Positions 7,445-13,521 of a stretch of DNA of 20,189 nucleotides are shown one piece after another. The stretch comes from an uncultured Lachnospiraceae bacterium. Lineage in GTDB: Bacteria > Bacillota > Clostridia > Lachnospirales > Lachnospiraceae. Position 1 is the stretch's first letter, and every line of letters begins with the position of its first letter. The DNA lies in NCBI GenBank assembly GCA_900554205.1, contig USGM01000058.1, forward strand, positions 1 to 20,189. Direction: 5' to 3'. Made by a program: the position numbers and the translations under genes. A model generated the notes under the pieces. The model did not search any database, was not told where the DNA came from, and saw only the letters and a list, made by a program, of their open reading frames with translations.

Positions 7445-8824
7445 ATGACGAAAGTAATTGGTGTAAGATTTCGGACAGCGGGAAAGATTTATTTCTTTGA
7501 CCCTTTGAATTTTGAAATAAAGCGGGGAGACCATGTCATTGTCGAGACCGCGAGAGGAATCGAATTTGGAACGGTAATGACCGGTGTTACAGAGGTTGAG
7601 GACGAGAAGGTGATCCAGCCTCTTAAGCCTGTGATAAGGATTGCAAACGAAAGGGATATCGAGCAGGAGGCAAATAATAAGCTCAAGGAGAAGGATGCTT
7701 TCAAGATATGTCTCGAGAAGATCCGCAAGCATGAGCTGGAGATGAAGCTCATCGACGCGGAATATACCTTTGACAACAACAAGGTTCTCTTTTATTTTAC
7801 AGCGGACGGACGTATCGATTTCAGAGAGCTGGTAAAGGATCTGGCGGGTGTATTCAAGACAAGAATCGAGCTGCGGCAGATCGGTGTCCGGGATGAAACA
7901 AAGATCGTCGGCGGAATCGGTATCTGCGGACGGCCTCTCTGCTGTCACAGCTATCTGGCGGATTTTGTGCCGGTGTCGATCAAGATGGCGAAGGAGCAGA
8001 ATCTGTCCCTGAATCCGACAAAGATTTCCGGTGTGTGCGGCAGACTGATGTGCTGCCTGAAAAATGAGGAGGAGACTTACGAGGAATTAAACCGTAAGCT
8101 GCCCGGAATCGGAGATTATGTGACCACGGAGGACGGTCTGAAGGGCGAGGTGCAGAGCGTTAATGTTCTGCGTCAGCTTGTTAAGGTCGTTGTCGAAGAG
8201 GGTGACGAAAAGGAGATCAAGGAGTACCCGGTGGAGCAGCTTCAGTTCCGCCGCAGACATGGCAAGAAGGACAAGGTTGATCTGTCCAAGGAGGAAATGC
8301 AGGAGCTTGAGAAGCTCGAGGAAGAAGAACTGCAGGAGACTACTGAGGCGGCAGAGCAGCCGGAAGCCGGACAGCGTCAGAATAACCGGAACCGGGGACG
8401 TCAGGGCGGTGAGCAGCGCCAGAACCGCCAGAATAACGAGAGACGCTATGAGAACGGGGACGGCAATGCGCAGGGGAACCGTCAGGAGGGCGAGCAGCGC
8501 CGCGAGAACAGGAACCGTCAGAACGGTGAGCAGCGCCGCGACAACAGAAACCGCCAGAACGGTGAGCAGCGTCAGAACCGTCAGAATAACGAGAGACGCT
8601 ATGAGAACGGCGACAGCAGTGCGCAGGGAAACCGCCCGAACCGCCAGAATAACGAGGGACGTTATGAGAACGGCGACGGCAATGCACAGGGGAACCGTCA
8701 GGAAGGCGAACAGCGCCGCGAGAACAGGAACCGCCAGAACTATCACAGAAACCGACACAATCGTCAGAGACCGGGAAATCAGGAAGGACAAGCAAGACAC
8801 AATGACAATCAGTCTGAAGGATAA
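7445..8824 (+). CDS. ricT: RicT/YaaT-like PSP1 protein with long Arg/Asn-rich repetitive tail
   Basis: The PSP1-domain core (about 1-275) matches Bacillus RicT (YaaT). RicT joins RicA and RicF in a complex that directs RNase Y mRNA processing and binds iron-sulfur clusters. The conserved Cys groups are intact: ICGRPLCC (Cys161, 166, 167) and VCGRLMCC (Cys198, 203, 204). After an acidic linker (about 280-305, LEKLEEEELQETTEAAE) the protein continues for some 155 residues of low-complexity Asn/Arg/Gln/Glu/Gly repeats such as NNERRYENGD (three copies) and GEQRRENRNRQN. Bacillus RicT, about 275 aa, lacks this. The tail is basic and surely disordered, resembling RNA-binding tails. GAGGTGG lies before ATG 7445, just after a small GGCGC-ATG-GCGCC hairpin (7418-7430). 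The stop overlaps the next gene by 23 bases. Core assignment is firm; tail function is inference. Confidence 0.9.
   Translation: MTKVIGVRFRTAGKIYFFDPLNFEIKRGDHVIVETARGIEFGTVMTGVTEVEDEKVIQPLKPVIRIANERDIEQEANNKLKEKDAFKICLEKIRKHELEMKLIDAEYTFDNNKVLFYFTADGRIDFRELVKDLAGVFKTRIELRQIGVRDETKIVGGIGICGRPLCCHSYLADFVPVSIKMAKEQNLSLNPTKISGVCGRLMCCLKNEEETYEELNRKLPGIGDYVTTEDGLKGEVQSVNVLRQLVKVVVEEGDEKEIKEYPVEQLQFRRRHGKKDKVDLSKEEMQELEKLEEEELQETTEAAEQPEAGQRQNNRNRGRQGGEQRQNRQNNERRYENGDGNAQGNRQEGEQRRENRNRQNGEQRRDNRNRQNGEQRQNRQNNERRYENGDSSAQGNRPNRQNNEGRYENGDGNAQGNRQEGEQRRENRNRQNYHRNRHNRQRPGNQEGQARHNDNQSEG
8431..8736 (+). repeat. Internal direct repeats encoding the RicT tail
   Basis: A block of about 90 bases at 8431-8520 recurs at 8647-8736, offset 216 bases (72 codons). 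Most differences seen are in third codon positions (GCG/GCA, GAG/GAA, CGT/CGC). The first part also occurs at 8584. All offsets are multiples of three (153, 63, 216), so the frame is kept. Confidence 0.85.
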
Positions 8825-9539
8825 TGAGAGAGTGGATGATCTGCAGCGGAACGGTTACCACATCATCCAGAATCCCGAGAAATTCTGTTTTGGCATGGAT
8901 GCCGTCCTGCTTACCGGATTTGCGCACGCAGGGGAAAATGACCGGCTGCTGGATCTCGGAACGGGAACGGGCATCATTCCGCTTCTGATGGAGGCGAAAT
9001 ATCACTGCGCACATCTGACCGGGCTTGAAATCCAGCCGGAGAGCGCAGACATGGCAGCGAGGAGTGTTGCGCTGAATCGTCTGACAGACAAAATTGATAT
9101 TGTAACAGGAGACATCAAGGAAGCAGACACATATTTCCCGTCTGCTTCCTTTGATTGTGTCACATGTAATCCGCCGTATATGATCGGGCAGCACGGCATT
9201 GCGAACCCGGATGCACCGAAGGCAATCGCCCGGCACGAGATCCTGTGTACCTTTGAGGATGTGGCGAGACAGACAGCAAAGCTGCTGAAGCCGGGTGGGC
9301 ATTTCTTTCTGGTACACCGTCCGTTCCGGCTGGCAGAGCTGATGGGAACATTGATGCAGTATAAGCTGGAACCGAAGAGGATGCAGCTGGTGTATCCCTA
9401 TGTGGACAAGGAGCCCAATATGGTTCTGCTGGAGGCGGTGCGGGGAGGAAAGCCACGCATGACGGTGGAGAAACCACTGATCGTATTTGAAAAGCCGGGT
9501 GTCTATATGCCGGAGATCAGGGGCTTATACGGATTTTAA
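8802..9539 (+). CDS. trmN6: tRNA1(Val) A37 N6-methyltransferase family (TrmN6/YabB)
   Basis: SAM-dependent methyltransferase of 245 aa. The N-terminal block ERVDDLQRNGYHIIQNPEKF followed by FGMDAVLL is the hallmark of TrmN6/YabB. DLGTGTG (51-57) binds SAM, and NPPY (123-126) is the catalytic motif for adenine N6 methylation. The frame stays open upstream to 8163 in the shadow of the ricT repeats, but family similarity begins only at ATG 8802. AGGAAGG at 8781-8787 is 14 bases away, longer than ideal, and the start overlaps the ricT stop by 23 bases, so coupling to ricT translation is likely. In Bacillus, yabA separates ricT from this gene and yazA follows it; both are absent here. Confidence 0.92.
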   Translation: MTISLKDNERVDDLQRNGYHIIQNPEKFCFGMDAVLLTGFAHAGENDRLLDLGTGTGIIPLLMEAKYHCAHLTGLEIQPESADMAARSVALNRLTDKIDIVTGDIKEADTYFPSASFDCVTCNPPYMIGQHGIANPDAPKAIARHEILCTFEDVARQTAKLLKPGGHFFLVHRPFRLAELMGTLMQYKLEPKRMQLVYPYVDKEPNMVLLEAVRGGKPRMTVEKPLIVFEKPGVYMPEIRGLYGF

Positions 9540-9556
9540 AACAGGAGGTGACGTTA

Positions 9557-10417
9557 GTGTCAGGTACTTTGTTTTTATGTGCGACACCGATCGGGAACCT
9601 GCAGGACATGACACCGAGAGTGGTCGAGACGCTCCAGACGGTTGACGTTATCGCTGCGGAGGACACGAGGAACAGCATCAAGCTCTTAAACCATTTTGAC
9701 ATTCATACCCCGATGACCAGTTATCACGAGTATAACAAGGTTGAGAAAGCGAGACAGCTGATCTCGCAGCTACAGTCGGGACAGAATATTGCGTTGATTA
9801 CGGATGCAGGAACTCCGGCAATATCCGATCCCGGAGAGGTACTCGTACAGATGTGCCATGAAAATAACATTCGTGTCACATCCCTGCCGGGACCCGCTGC
9901 ATGTATTACAGCGCTGACACTCTCGGGCTTATCCACGAGACGGTTCTGCTTTGAAGGGTTTCTTCCGGCAGATAAGAAGGAAAAGAAGCAGATACTGGAG
10001 GAGCTGACGACGGAGAGCCGTACAATGATCCTGTACGAGGCGCCGCATCACCTGATCCGCACACTGGAGGAGCTGCATGACGCGCTCGGCGAGCGGCGGA
10101 TCACGATATGCCGGGAGCTCACGAAAAAGTTTGAGACTGTGATGCCGACCACGCTGGAAAGTGCGCTGGCATTATATGAGAAAGAAGAGCCGAGAGGCGA
10201 ATATGTGCTGGTGCTTGAGGGCAAGAGCCATGAGGAGAAGCGCCGCGAGGAGATCGCGTCATGGGAGAGCATGTCGATCGAAGAGCATATGGCTTACTAC
10301 GAGGAGCAGGGAATGGATCACAAGACAGCGATGAAGCAGGTTGCCAAGGATCGCGGCGTCGGCAAGCGCGACATCTATGCACATCTGAACAAAGCCGCGG
10401 ATGACGGGGAAGAATGA
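9557..10417 (+). CDS. rsmI: 16S rRNA (cytidine-1402 2'-O) methyltransferase RsmI
   Basis: Methylates the 2'-OH of C1402 in the decoding centre of 16S rRNA. 286 aa of the tetrapyrrole-methylase fold with family motifs ATPIGNL (9-15), AAEDTR (33-38), ITDAGTPAISDPG and SLPGPAA. I set the start at GTG 9557: the perfect AGGAGGTG at 9543-9550 ends six bases before it, while the in-frame GTG at 9548 lies inside that site and cannot use it. The last 60 residues are charged and helical (EEHMAYYEEQGMDHK), as usual for Gram-positive RsmI. The gene follows trmN6 by 17 bases; in Bacillus only yazA intervenes. Confidence 0.96.
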   Translation: MSGTLFLCATPIGNLQDMTPRVVETLQTVDVIAAEDTRNSIKLLNHFDIHTPMTSYHEYNKVEKARQLISQLQSGQNIALITDAGTPAISDPGEVLVQMCHENNIRVTSLPGPAACITALTLSGLSTRRFCFEGFLPADKKEKKQILEELTTESRTMILYEAPHHLIRTLEELHDALGERRITICRELTKKFETVMPTTLESALALYEKEEPRGEYVLVLEGKSHEEKRREEIASWESMSIEEHMAYYEEQGMDHKTAMKQVAKDRGVGKRDIYAHLNKAADDGEE

Positions 10418-10438
10418 AGGGCGAATGGAGGCGAGAAG

Positions 10439-10618
10439 ATGGCAGCATCGAATTGTGACGCATGTGTCAACTATGTGTACGACGAGGACTATGAGTGCTA
10501 TTGCTGCTTGGTGAATCTGGATGAGGACGAGATGTACCGTTTCCTCTCGGGCACACAGCGCGAATGTCCCTATTTCCGGCTGGATGATGAATATGCCGTG
10601 GTGCGGCATCAGATTTAG
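10439..10618 (+). CDS. Small Cys-rich acidic protein (DUF6472-like)
   Basis: A 59-aa open frame preceded by GGAGGCG (10426-10432) six bases before ATG 10439. The product starts MAASNCDACVNYVYDEDYEC and has Cys6-x2-Cys9, then Cys20, Cys22, Cys23 and Cys43, with acidic residues between (NLDEDEMYRF). This is a pattern I recognise from small clostridial proteins annotated DUF6472, with a CPYFRLDDEY ending. The Cys pairs suggest a small zinc or iron-sulfur site. It lies 21 bases after rsmI and 26 before lrgA, so it is probably co-transcribed with rsmI. Function is unknown. Confidence 0.85.
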   Translation: MAASNCDACVNYVYDEDYECYCCLVNLDEDEMYRFLSGTQRECPYFRLDDEYAVVRHQI

Positions 10619-10644
10619 AAGAACAGAGGTCAAAGTAACGAAGG

Positions 10645-11034
10645 ATGAAATACGTTCGACAGATTGCAATAATTATGTCAGTTTCTTTTGTGGCGGAGCT
10701 TATGGAGTTTCTGATTCCACTGCCGATCGCTGCCAGCGTCTATGGGCTGGTGCTGATGCTGATCGGACTGGTGACAAAGCTTATTCCGATCGAGAAGGTT
10801 GAGGGTGCGGCGGATTTTCTCGTTGAGATCATGCCGGTATTGTTTGTACCGCCGACGGTCAGTCTCATCACGAATGTGGAGGCACTGGCGGATATGCTTG
10901 TACCCTTGTGCATTGCCTGTCTGGTGACGACGGTGTTTATCATGGTAGTCACAGGGCGTGTGGCGCAGGGCATCATGCGGCACGACAGGAAAAAGCAGGG
11001 TGAGCCTGGTTTACAGGAGGAGAGCCATGAATGA
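10645..11034 (+). CDS. lrgA: CidA/LrgA family holin-like membrane protein
   Basis: 129-aa very hydrophobic protein with about four membrane helices (about 5-25, 28-48, 62-82 and 88-110) and a charged C-terminal tail (MRHDRKKQGEP). The pair with LrgB is the diagnostic. LrgAB/CidAB proteins were described as holin/antiholin-like modulators of murein hydrolase; the Bacillus pair PftAB is a pyruvate transporter, and either role is possible here. Ribosome binding is weak: GAGGT at 10626-10630 is 14 bases before ATG 10645, and a stop codon just upstream in frame rules out an earlier start. Overlaps lrgB by eight bases (ATGAATGA). Confidence 0.88.
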   Translation: MKYVRQIAIIMSVSFVAELMEFLIPLPIAASVYGLVLMLIGLVTKLIPIEKVEGAADFLVEIMPVLFVPPTVSLITNVEALADMLVPLCIACLVTTVFIMVVTGRVAQGIMRHDRKKQGEPGLQEESHE

Positions 11035-11719
11035 GATACTTACCGGATCGGTATTCTTTGGGGTGTGCCTGACGCTGATCTGTTATGAGATCGGCTTGTG
11101 GATTAAGAAAAAGACGAAGCTGTCGGTGGCGAATCCCCTGCTGATTGCCACAGTGCTGGTGATTGCAGTGCTTCTCGGCTTTCACATTGATTATGAAAAC
11201 TATCAGAACGGCGCGAAATATATCCAGTTCCTTCTGACTCCGGCGACGGTCAGCCTTGCGGTTCCGCTCTATCGGCAGATGGAATTGTTGAAAAAGTACC
11301 CGAAGGCAATTTTCGGCGGCATCATAGCAGGCGTGCTGGCGGCGATGGGAAGCATCTATCTGCTGGCGGTCGCTTTTCAGCTCAGCCATGAGCAGTATGT
11401 CACCTTGCTTCCGAAGTCCATCACGACGGCGATTGGCATGGGTGTTTCGGAAAAGATGGGCGGAATGCCGGCACTGACGATTTCTGCGATCTGCATCACG
11501 GGGATTGTCGGGGCGATTCTGGCGGAGGTGGTGTGTAAGCTCTTTAAGATCGAGGAGCCTGTGGCGAAGGGGCTTGCAATCGGCACGAGTGCCCACGCGC
11601 TCGGAACCTCCAAGGCGATGGAGATGGGAGAGGTAGAGGGCGCCATGAGCAGCCTTTCCATCGTCGTGACAGGAATTTTGACAGTCTTCGCGGTATCCTT
11701 CTTTGCGAAGCTGATCTGA
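11027..11719 (+). CDS. lrgB: LrgB family membrane protein
   Basis: 230-aa integral membrane protein that acts with LrgA. It has several membrane helices spread along the length and the family block near the C terminus, SAHALGTSKAMEMGEVEGAM, followed by SSLSIVVTG. ATG 11027 follows an ideal AGGAGGAGAG; the open frame extends upstream to 10958 but only within lrgA. A strong terminator follows, so rsmI-lrgB could be one transcript end. By analogy with Bacillus PftAB this could export or import pyruvate, notable since pyruvate kinase lies 5 kb upstream on the same strand; that link is only inference. Confidence 0.92.
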   Translation: MNEILTGSVFFGVCLTLICYEIGLWIKKKTKLSVANPLLIATVLVIAVLLGFHIDYENYQNGAKYIQFLLTPATVSLAVPLYRQMELLKKYPKAIFGGIIAGVLAAMGSIYLLAVAFQLSHEQYVTLLPKSITTAIGMGVSEKMGGMPALTISAICITGIVGAILAEVVCKLFKIEEPVAKGLAIGTSAHALGTSKAMEMGEVEGAMSSLSIVVTGILTVFAVSFFAKLI

Positions 11720-11735
11720 AAAGGGATGATAGGGA

Positions 11736-11767
11736 AGACACGGTCTGAAAGAGACTGTGTCTTTTTT
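11736..11767 (+). terminator. Rho-independent terminator after lrgB
   Basis: AGACACGGTCT (11736-11746) pairs with AGACTGTGTCT (11752-11762) over 11 positions with one G-U, loop GAAAG, followed directly by TTTTTT. Clear intrinsic terminator 17 bases after the lrgB stop. Confidence 0.93.
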
Positions 11768-11796
11768 GTCTGTGGAGGGAATAGAATAGGATAACA

Positions 11797-11833
11797 AACC
11801 TGTTTTGTGCCTGCGGATCAGGGGCTGCAGGTT
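11797..11833 (+). other. Nested hairpin in the spmA leader
   Basis: AACCTG (11797-11802) can pair with CAGGTT (11828-11833), enclosing CCTG-CGGAT-CAGG (11810-11822). No U run follows. Upstream, TTGTCT (11766-11771) and GATAAC (11790-11795), 18 apart, are only a weak promoter candidate. I see no convincing sporulation-sigma promoter here. Confidence 0.35.
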
Positions 11834-11854
11834 ACTGAAAGGCATGGGAATTTT

Positions 11855-12475
11855 ATGTTAAACATGATCTGGGCGGTGATGATTCTTCTGGCGGTGGTCT
11901 ATGCCGCGTTCACAGGCAGGATGAGCGACGTGACGAACGCGGCATTGAACAGTGCGGGAGAGGCGATTTCGCTTTGCCTGACGATGGCGGGCGTAGTTGC
12001 CCTCTGGATGGGGCTGATGGAAATTGCGAAGAAGGCGGGGCTGATTGAAAGACTGACAAAGGGCATTTCCCCGTTCCTGACCTTTCTCTTTCCGTGCATC
12101 CCCAAGAGTCACCCCGCCAGAGAATACATAGCGACGAATATTATCGCAAATGTGCTGGGTCTTGGCTGGGCGTGCACTCCTGCGGGGCTGAGGGCGATGG
12201 AGGAGCTGGCAAAGCTGGAGGGGGAGCGTGGGACACCCGGATACGGAGAGGGCGCAGCGGCGCAGCGCTCCGCCAGCAATGAGATGTGCAGCTTTCTGAT
12301 CCTGAATATTTCTTCCCTACAGCTGATTCCGGTAAACATGATCGCTTATCGGAGCCAGTACGGCAGCGCGAAGCCGACGGCAATTATCGCACCTGCGATC
12401 GCGGCAACGCTTTTCAGCTCGGTCGTTGCCATCCTTTATTGTAAGCTGAAGGACAGGGGAGGGAAGAGAACATGA
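11855..12475 (+). CDS. spmA: Spore maturation protein A
   Basis: 206-aa membrane protein of the nucleoside-recognition (Gate) domain family; with SpmB it is needed for spore core dehydration in Bacillus. The N terminus MLNMIWAVMILLAVVYAAF aligns with the start of Bacillus SpmA, so ATG 11855 is preferred although the frame is open from 11807. Family features are the GLMEIAKKAGLI stretch, the NIIANVLGLGWACTPAGL helix pair, and EMCSFLILNISSLQLIP. The Shine-Dalgarno is weak (GGGAA five bases upstream or AAAGG further away). Overlaps spmB by ATGA. Its presence indicates an endospore-forming lineage. Confidence 0.93.
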   Translation: MLNMIWAVMILLAVVYAAFTGRMSDVTNAALNSAGEAISLCLTMAGVVALWMGLMEIAKKAGLIERLTKGISPFLTFLFPCIPKSHPAREYIATNIIANVLGLGWACTPAGLRAMEELAKLEGERGTPGYGEGAAAQRSASNEMCSFLILNISSLQLIPVNMIAYRSQYGSAKPTAIIAPAIAATLFSSVVAILYCKLKDRGGKRT

Positions 12476-12999
12476 ATGCGCTTGCACACATTTCTGACAT
12501 TATCATTCCAATCCTGATCTTTTTCATTGTCGGATACGGCTATGTCTCGAAGGTCAAGGTTTACGAGTGCTTTCTGGACGGGGCAAAGGACGGTCTTAAG
12601 ATCGTGCTGGATATTGTGCCGACGCTGATCGGTCTGCTTGTGGCGGTGGGAATGCTGCGGGCATCCGGCTTCTTCGATCTTCTGGGGAAGCTGCTCGGGC
12701 CTATGACAGAGAAGGTCGGGCTCCCTGCGCAGCTCATGCCGCTGCTGATCGTCAAGCTGTTCTCCTCCTCGGCAGCGACAGGGCTTGTCCTCGATATATT
12801 TAAGACCTCCGGCCCGGATTCCTACGCGGGTATGCTGACATCCATCCTGATGAGCTGCACGGAGACGGTTTTCTACACTATGAGTGTATACTTCCTTGCG
12901 GCAAAGGTCACAAAGACCCGCTACACGCTGATGGGCGCACTGCTGTCCACGCTCGCCGGGACAATCGCAAGCGTGGTGCTGACAATGATGATGATGTGA
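12472..12999 (+). CDS. spmB: Spore maturation protein B
   Basis: 175-aa membrane protein, partner of SpmA, with about four membrane helices. FKTSGPDSYAGMLTSILMSC followed by TETVFYTMSVYF, and KLFSSSAATGLVLDIF, are family blocks. Starts at ATG 12472 inside the ATGA overlap with spmA, so translation is coupled; GGGAGGGA lies eight to ten bases upstream inside spmA. Length agrees with Bacillus SpmB (about 178). It ends 48 bases before the nuclease gene, with no strong terminator between. Confidence 0.94.
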   Translation: MNALAHISDIIIPILIFFIVGYGYVSKVKVYECFLDGAKDGLKIVLDIVPTLIGLLVAVGMLRASGFFDLLGKLLGPMTEKVGLPAQLMPLLIVKLFSSSAATGLVLDIFKTSGPDSYAGMLTSILMSCTETVFYTMSVYFLAAKVTKTRYTLMGALLSTLAGTIASVVLTMMMM

Positions 13000-13010
13000 G
13001 TATTTCTGCC

Positions 13011-13039
13011 TTGCTTTTCTGGCAGGCTGACCGTATAAT
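13011..13039 (+). promoter_or_regulatory. Sigma-A promoter before the Mrr-like nuclease
   Basis: TTGCTT (13011-13016) and a perfect TATAAT (13034-13039) are 17 bases apart. The predicted start site, near 13046, is one or two bases from ATG 13048. The -35 lies in the loop of a weak CTGCC/GGCAG hairpin (13006-13025). Confidence 0.65.
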
Positions 13040-13047
13040 AATTCATT

Positions 13048-13512
13048 ATGAATAATATATACGGAAATCTTTTGTGGATCATAGGTCTTATTGTGGTCGC
13101 CGCGGTTGCGGCGATCGCTGTTTTTATGCTGCTGCGGCGGAAAAAACGCCCCTCCGACATTGACCTGATGGAGGGACATGATTTTGAATATTATTGTGCC
13201 GAGCTTCTGAGACAGAGAGGCTTTCAGGAGGTTGAGGTCACGAAGGGGAGCGGTGATTACGGCATCGATATCCTTGCCGAGAAGGAGGGCGTAACCTATG
13301 CCATCCAGTGCAAGCGCTACACTGCCCCAGTCGGGGTCAAGGCGGTGCAGGAGGCGTATGCCGGACGCGATTATTATGACCGTATGGTGGGGGCAGTGCT
13401 GACGAACCAGTATTTTACCCAGCCGGCGGTAGAGGCGGCGAAGAAGCTGAAGATCCTGCTCTGGGACAGAGGGTATCTGGAGAGCATGATCGAGGAGCAG
13501 GAGACGGTGTGA
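13048..13512 (+). CDS. Membrane-anchored Mrr-type PD-(D/E)XK endonuclease
   Basis: 154 aa. One N-terminal membrane helix (about 10-29) is followed by positively charged RRKKR, placing the rest in the cytoplasm. Residues 40-125 form an Mrr_cat domain: Glu47/Glu52, GSGDYGIDIL with catalytic Asp74, and the IQCKRY strand with Gln87 and Lys89. All catalytic positions look intact. Such proteins are usually annotated restriction endonuclease, but no methyltransferase is near, so classical restriction-modification is unlikely; a repair or modified-DNA nuclease is possible. The start is uncertain: ATG 13048 has no Shine-Dalgarno and nearly coincides with the predicted transcript start; TTG 13072 has a GGAA nearby and still keeps the helix. 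It is followed nine bases later by a helicase gene. Confidence 0.88.
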   Translation: MNNIYGNLLWIIGLIVVAAVAAIAVFMLLRRKKRPSDIDLMEGHDFEYYCAELLRQRGFQEVEVTKGSGDYGIDILAEKEGVTYAIQCKRYTAPVGVKAVQEAYAGRDYYDRMVGAVLTNQYFTQPAVEAAKKLKILLWDRGYLESMIEEQETV

Positions 13513-13521
13513 GGAAGCGGC

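Noticed and set aside
8431..8736. Repeats considered as a CRISPR array
   Set aside because: The repeat is in-frame coding sequence with spacing in multiples of three and no unique spacers; no cas genes.
8163..8801. Upstream extension of the trmN6 frame through the ricT repeats
   Set aside because: It reads as Arg/Thr low-complexity because the ricT tail repeats lack stops in this frame; TrmN6 similarity starts only at 8802.
8087..9317. Long minus-strand frames opposite the ricT tail and trmN6
   Set aside because: Hydrophobic or Cys/Ser repeats that are the reverse reading of the same DNA repeat; no start signals.
9548..9556. GTG at 9548 as the rsmI start
   Set aside because: It lies inside the AGGAGGTG ribosome binding site; GTG 9557 has the proper six-base spacing and matches the family N terminus.
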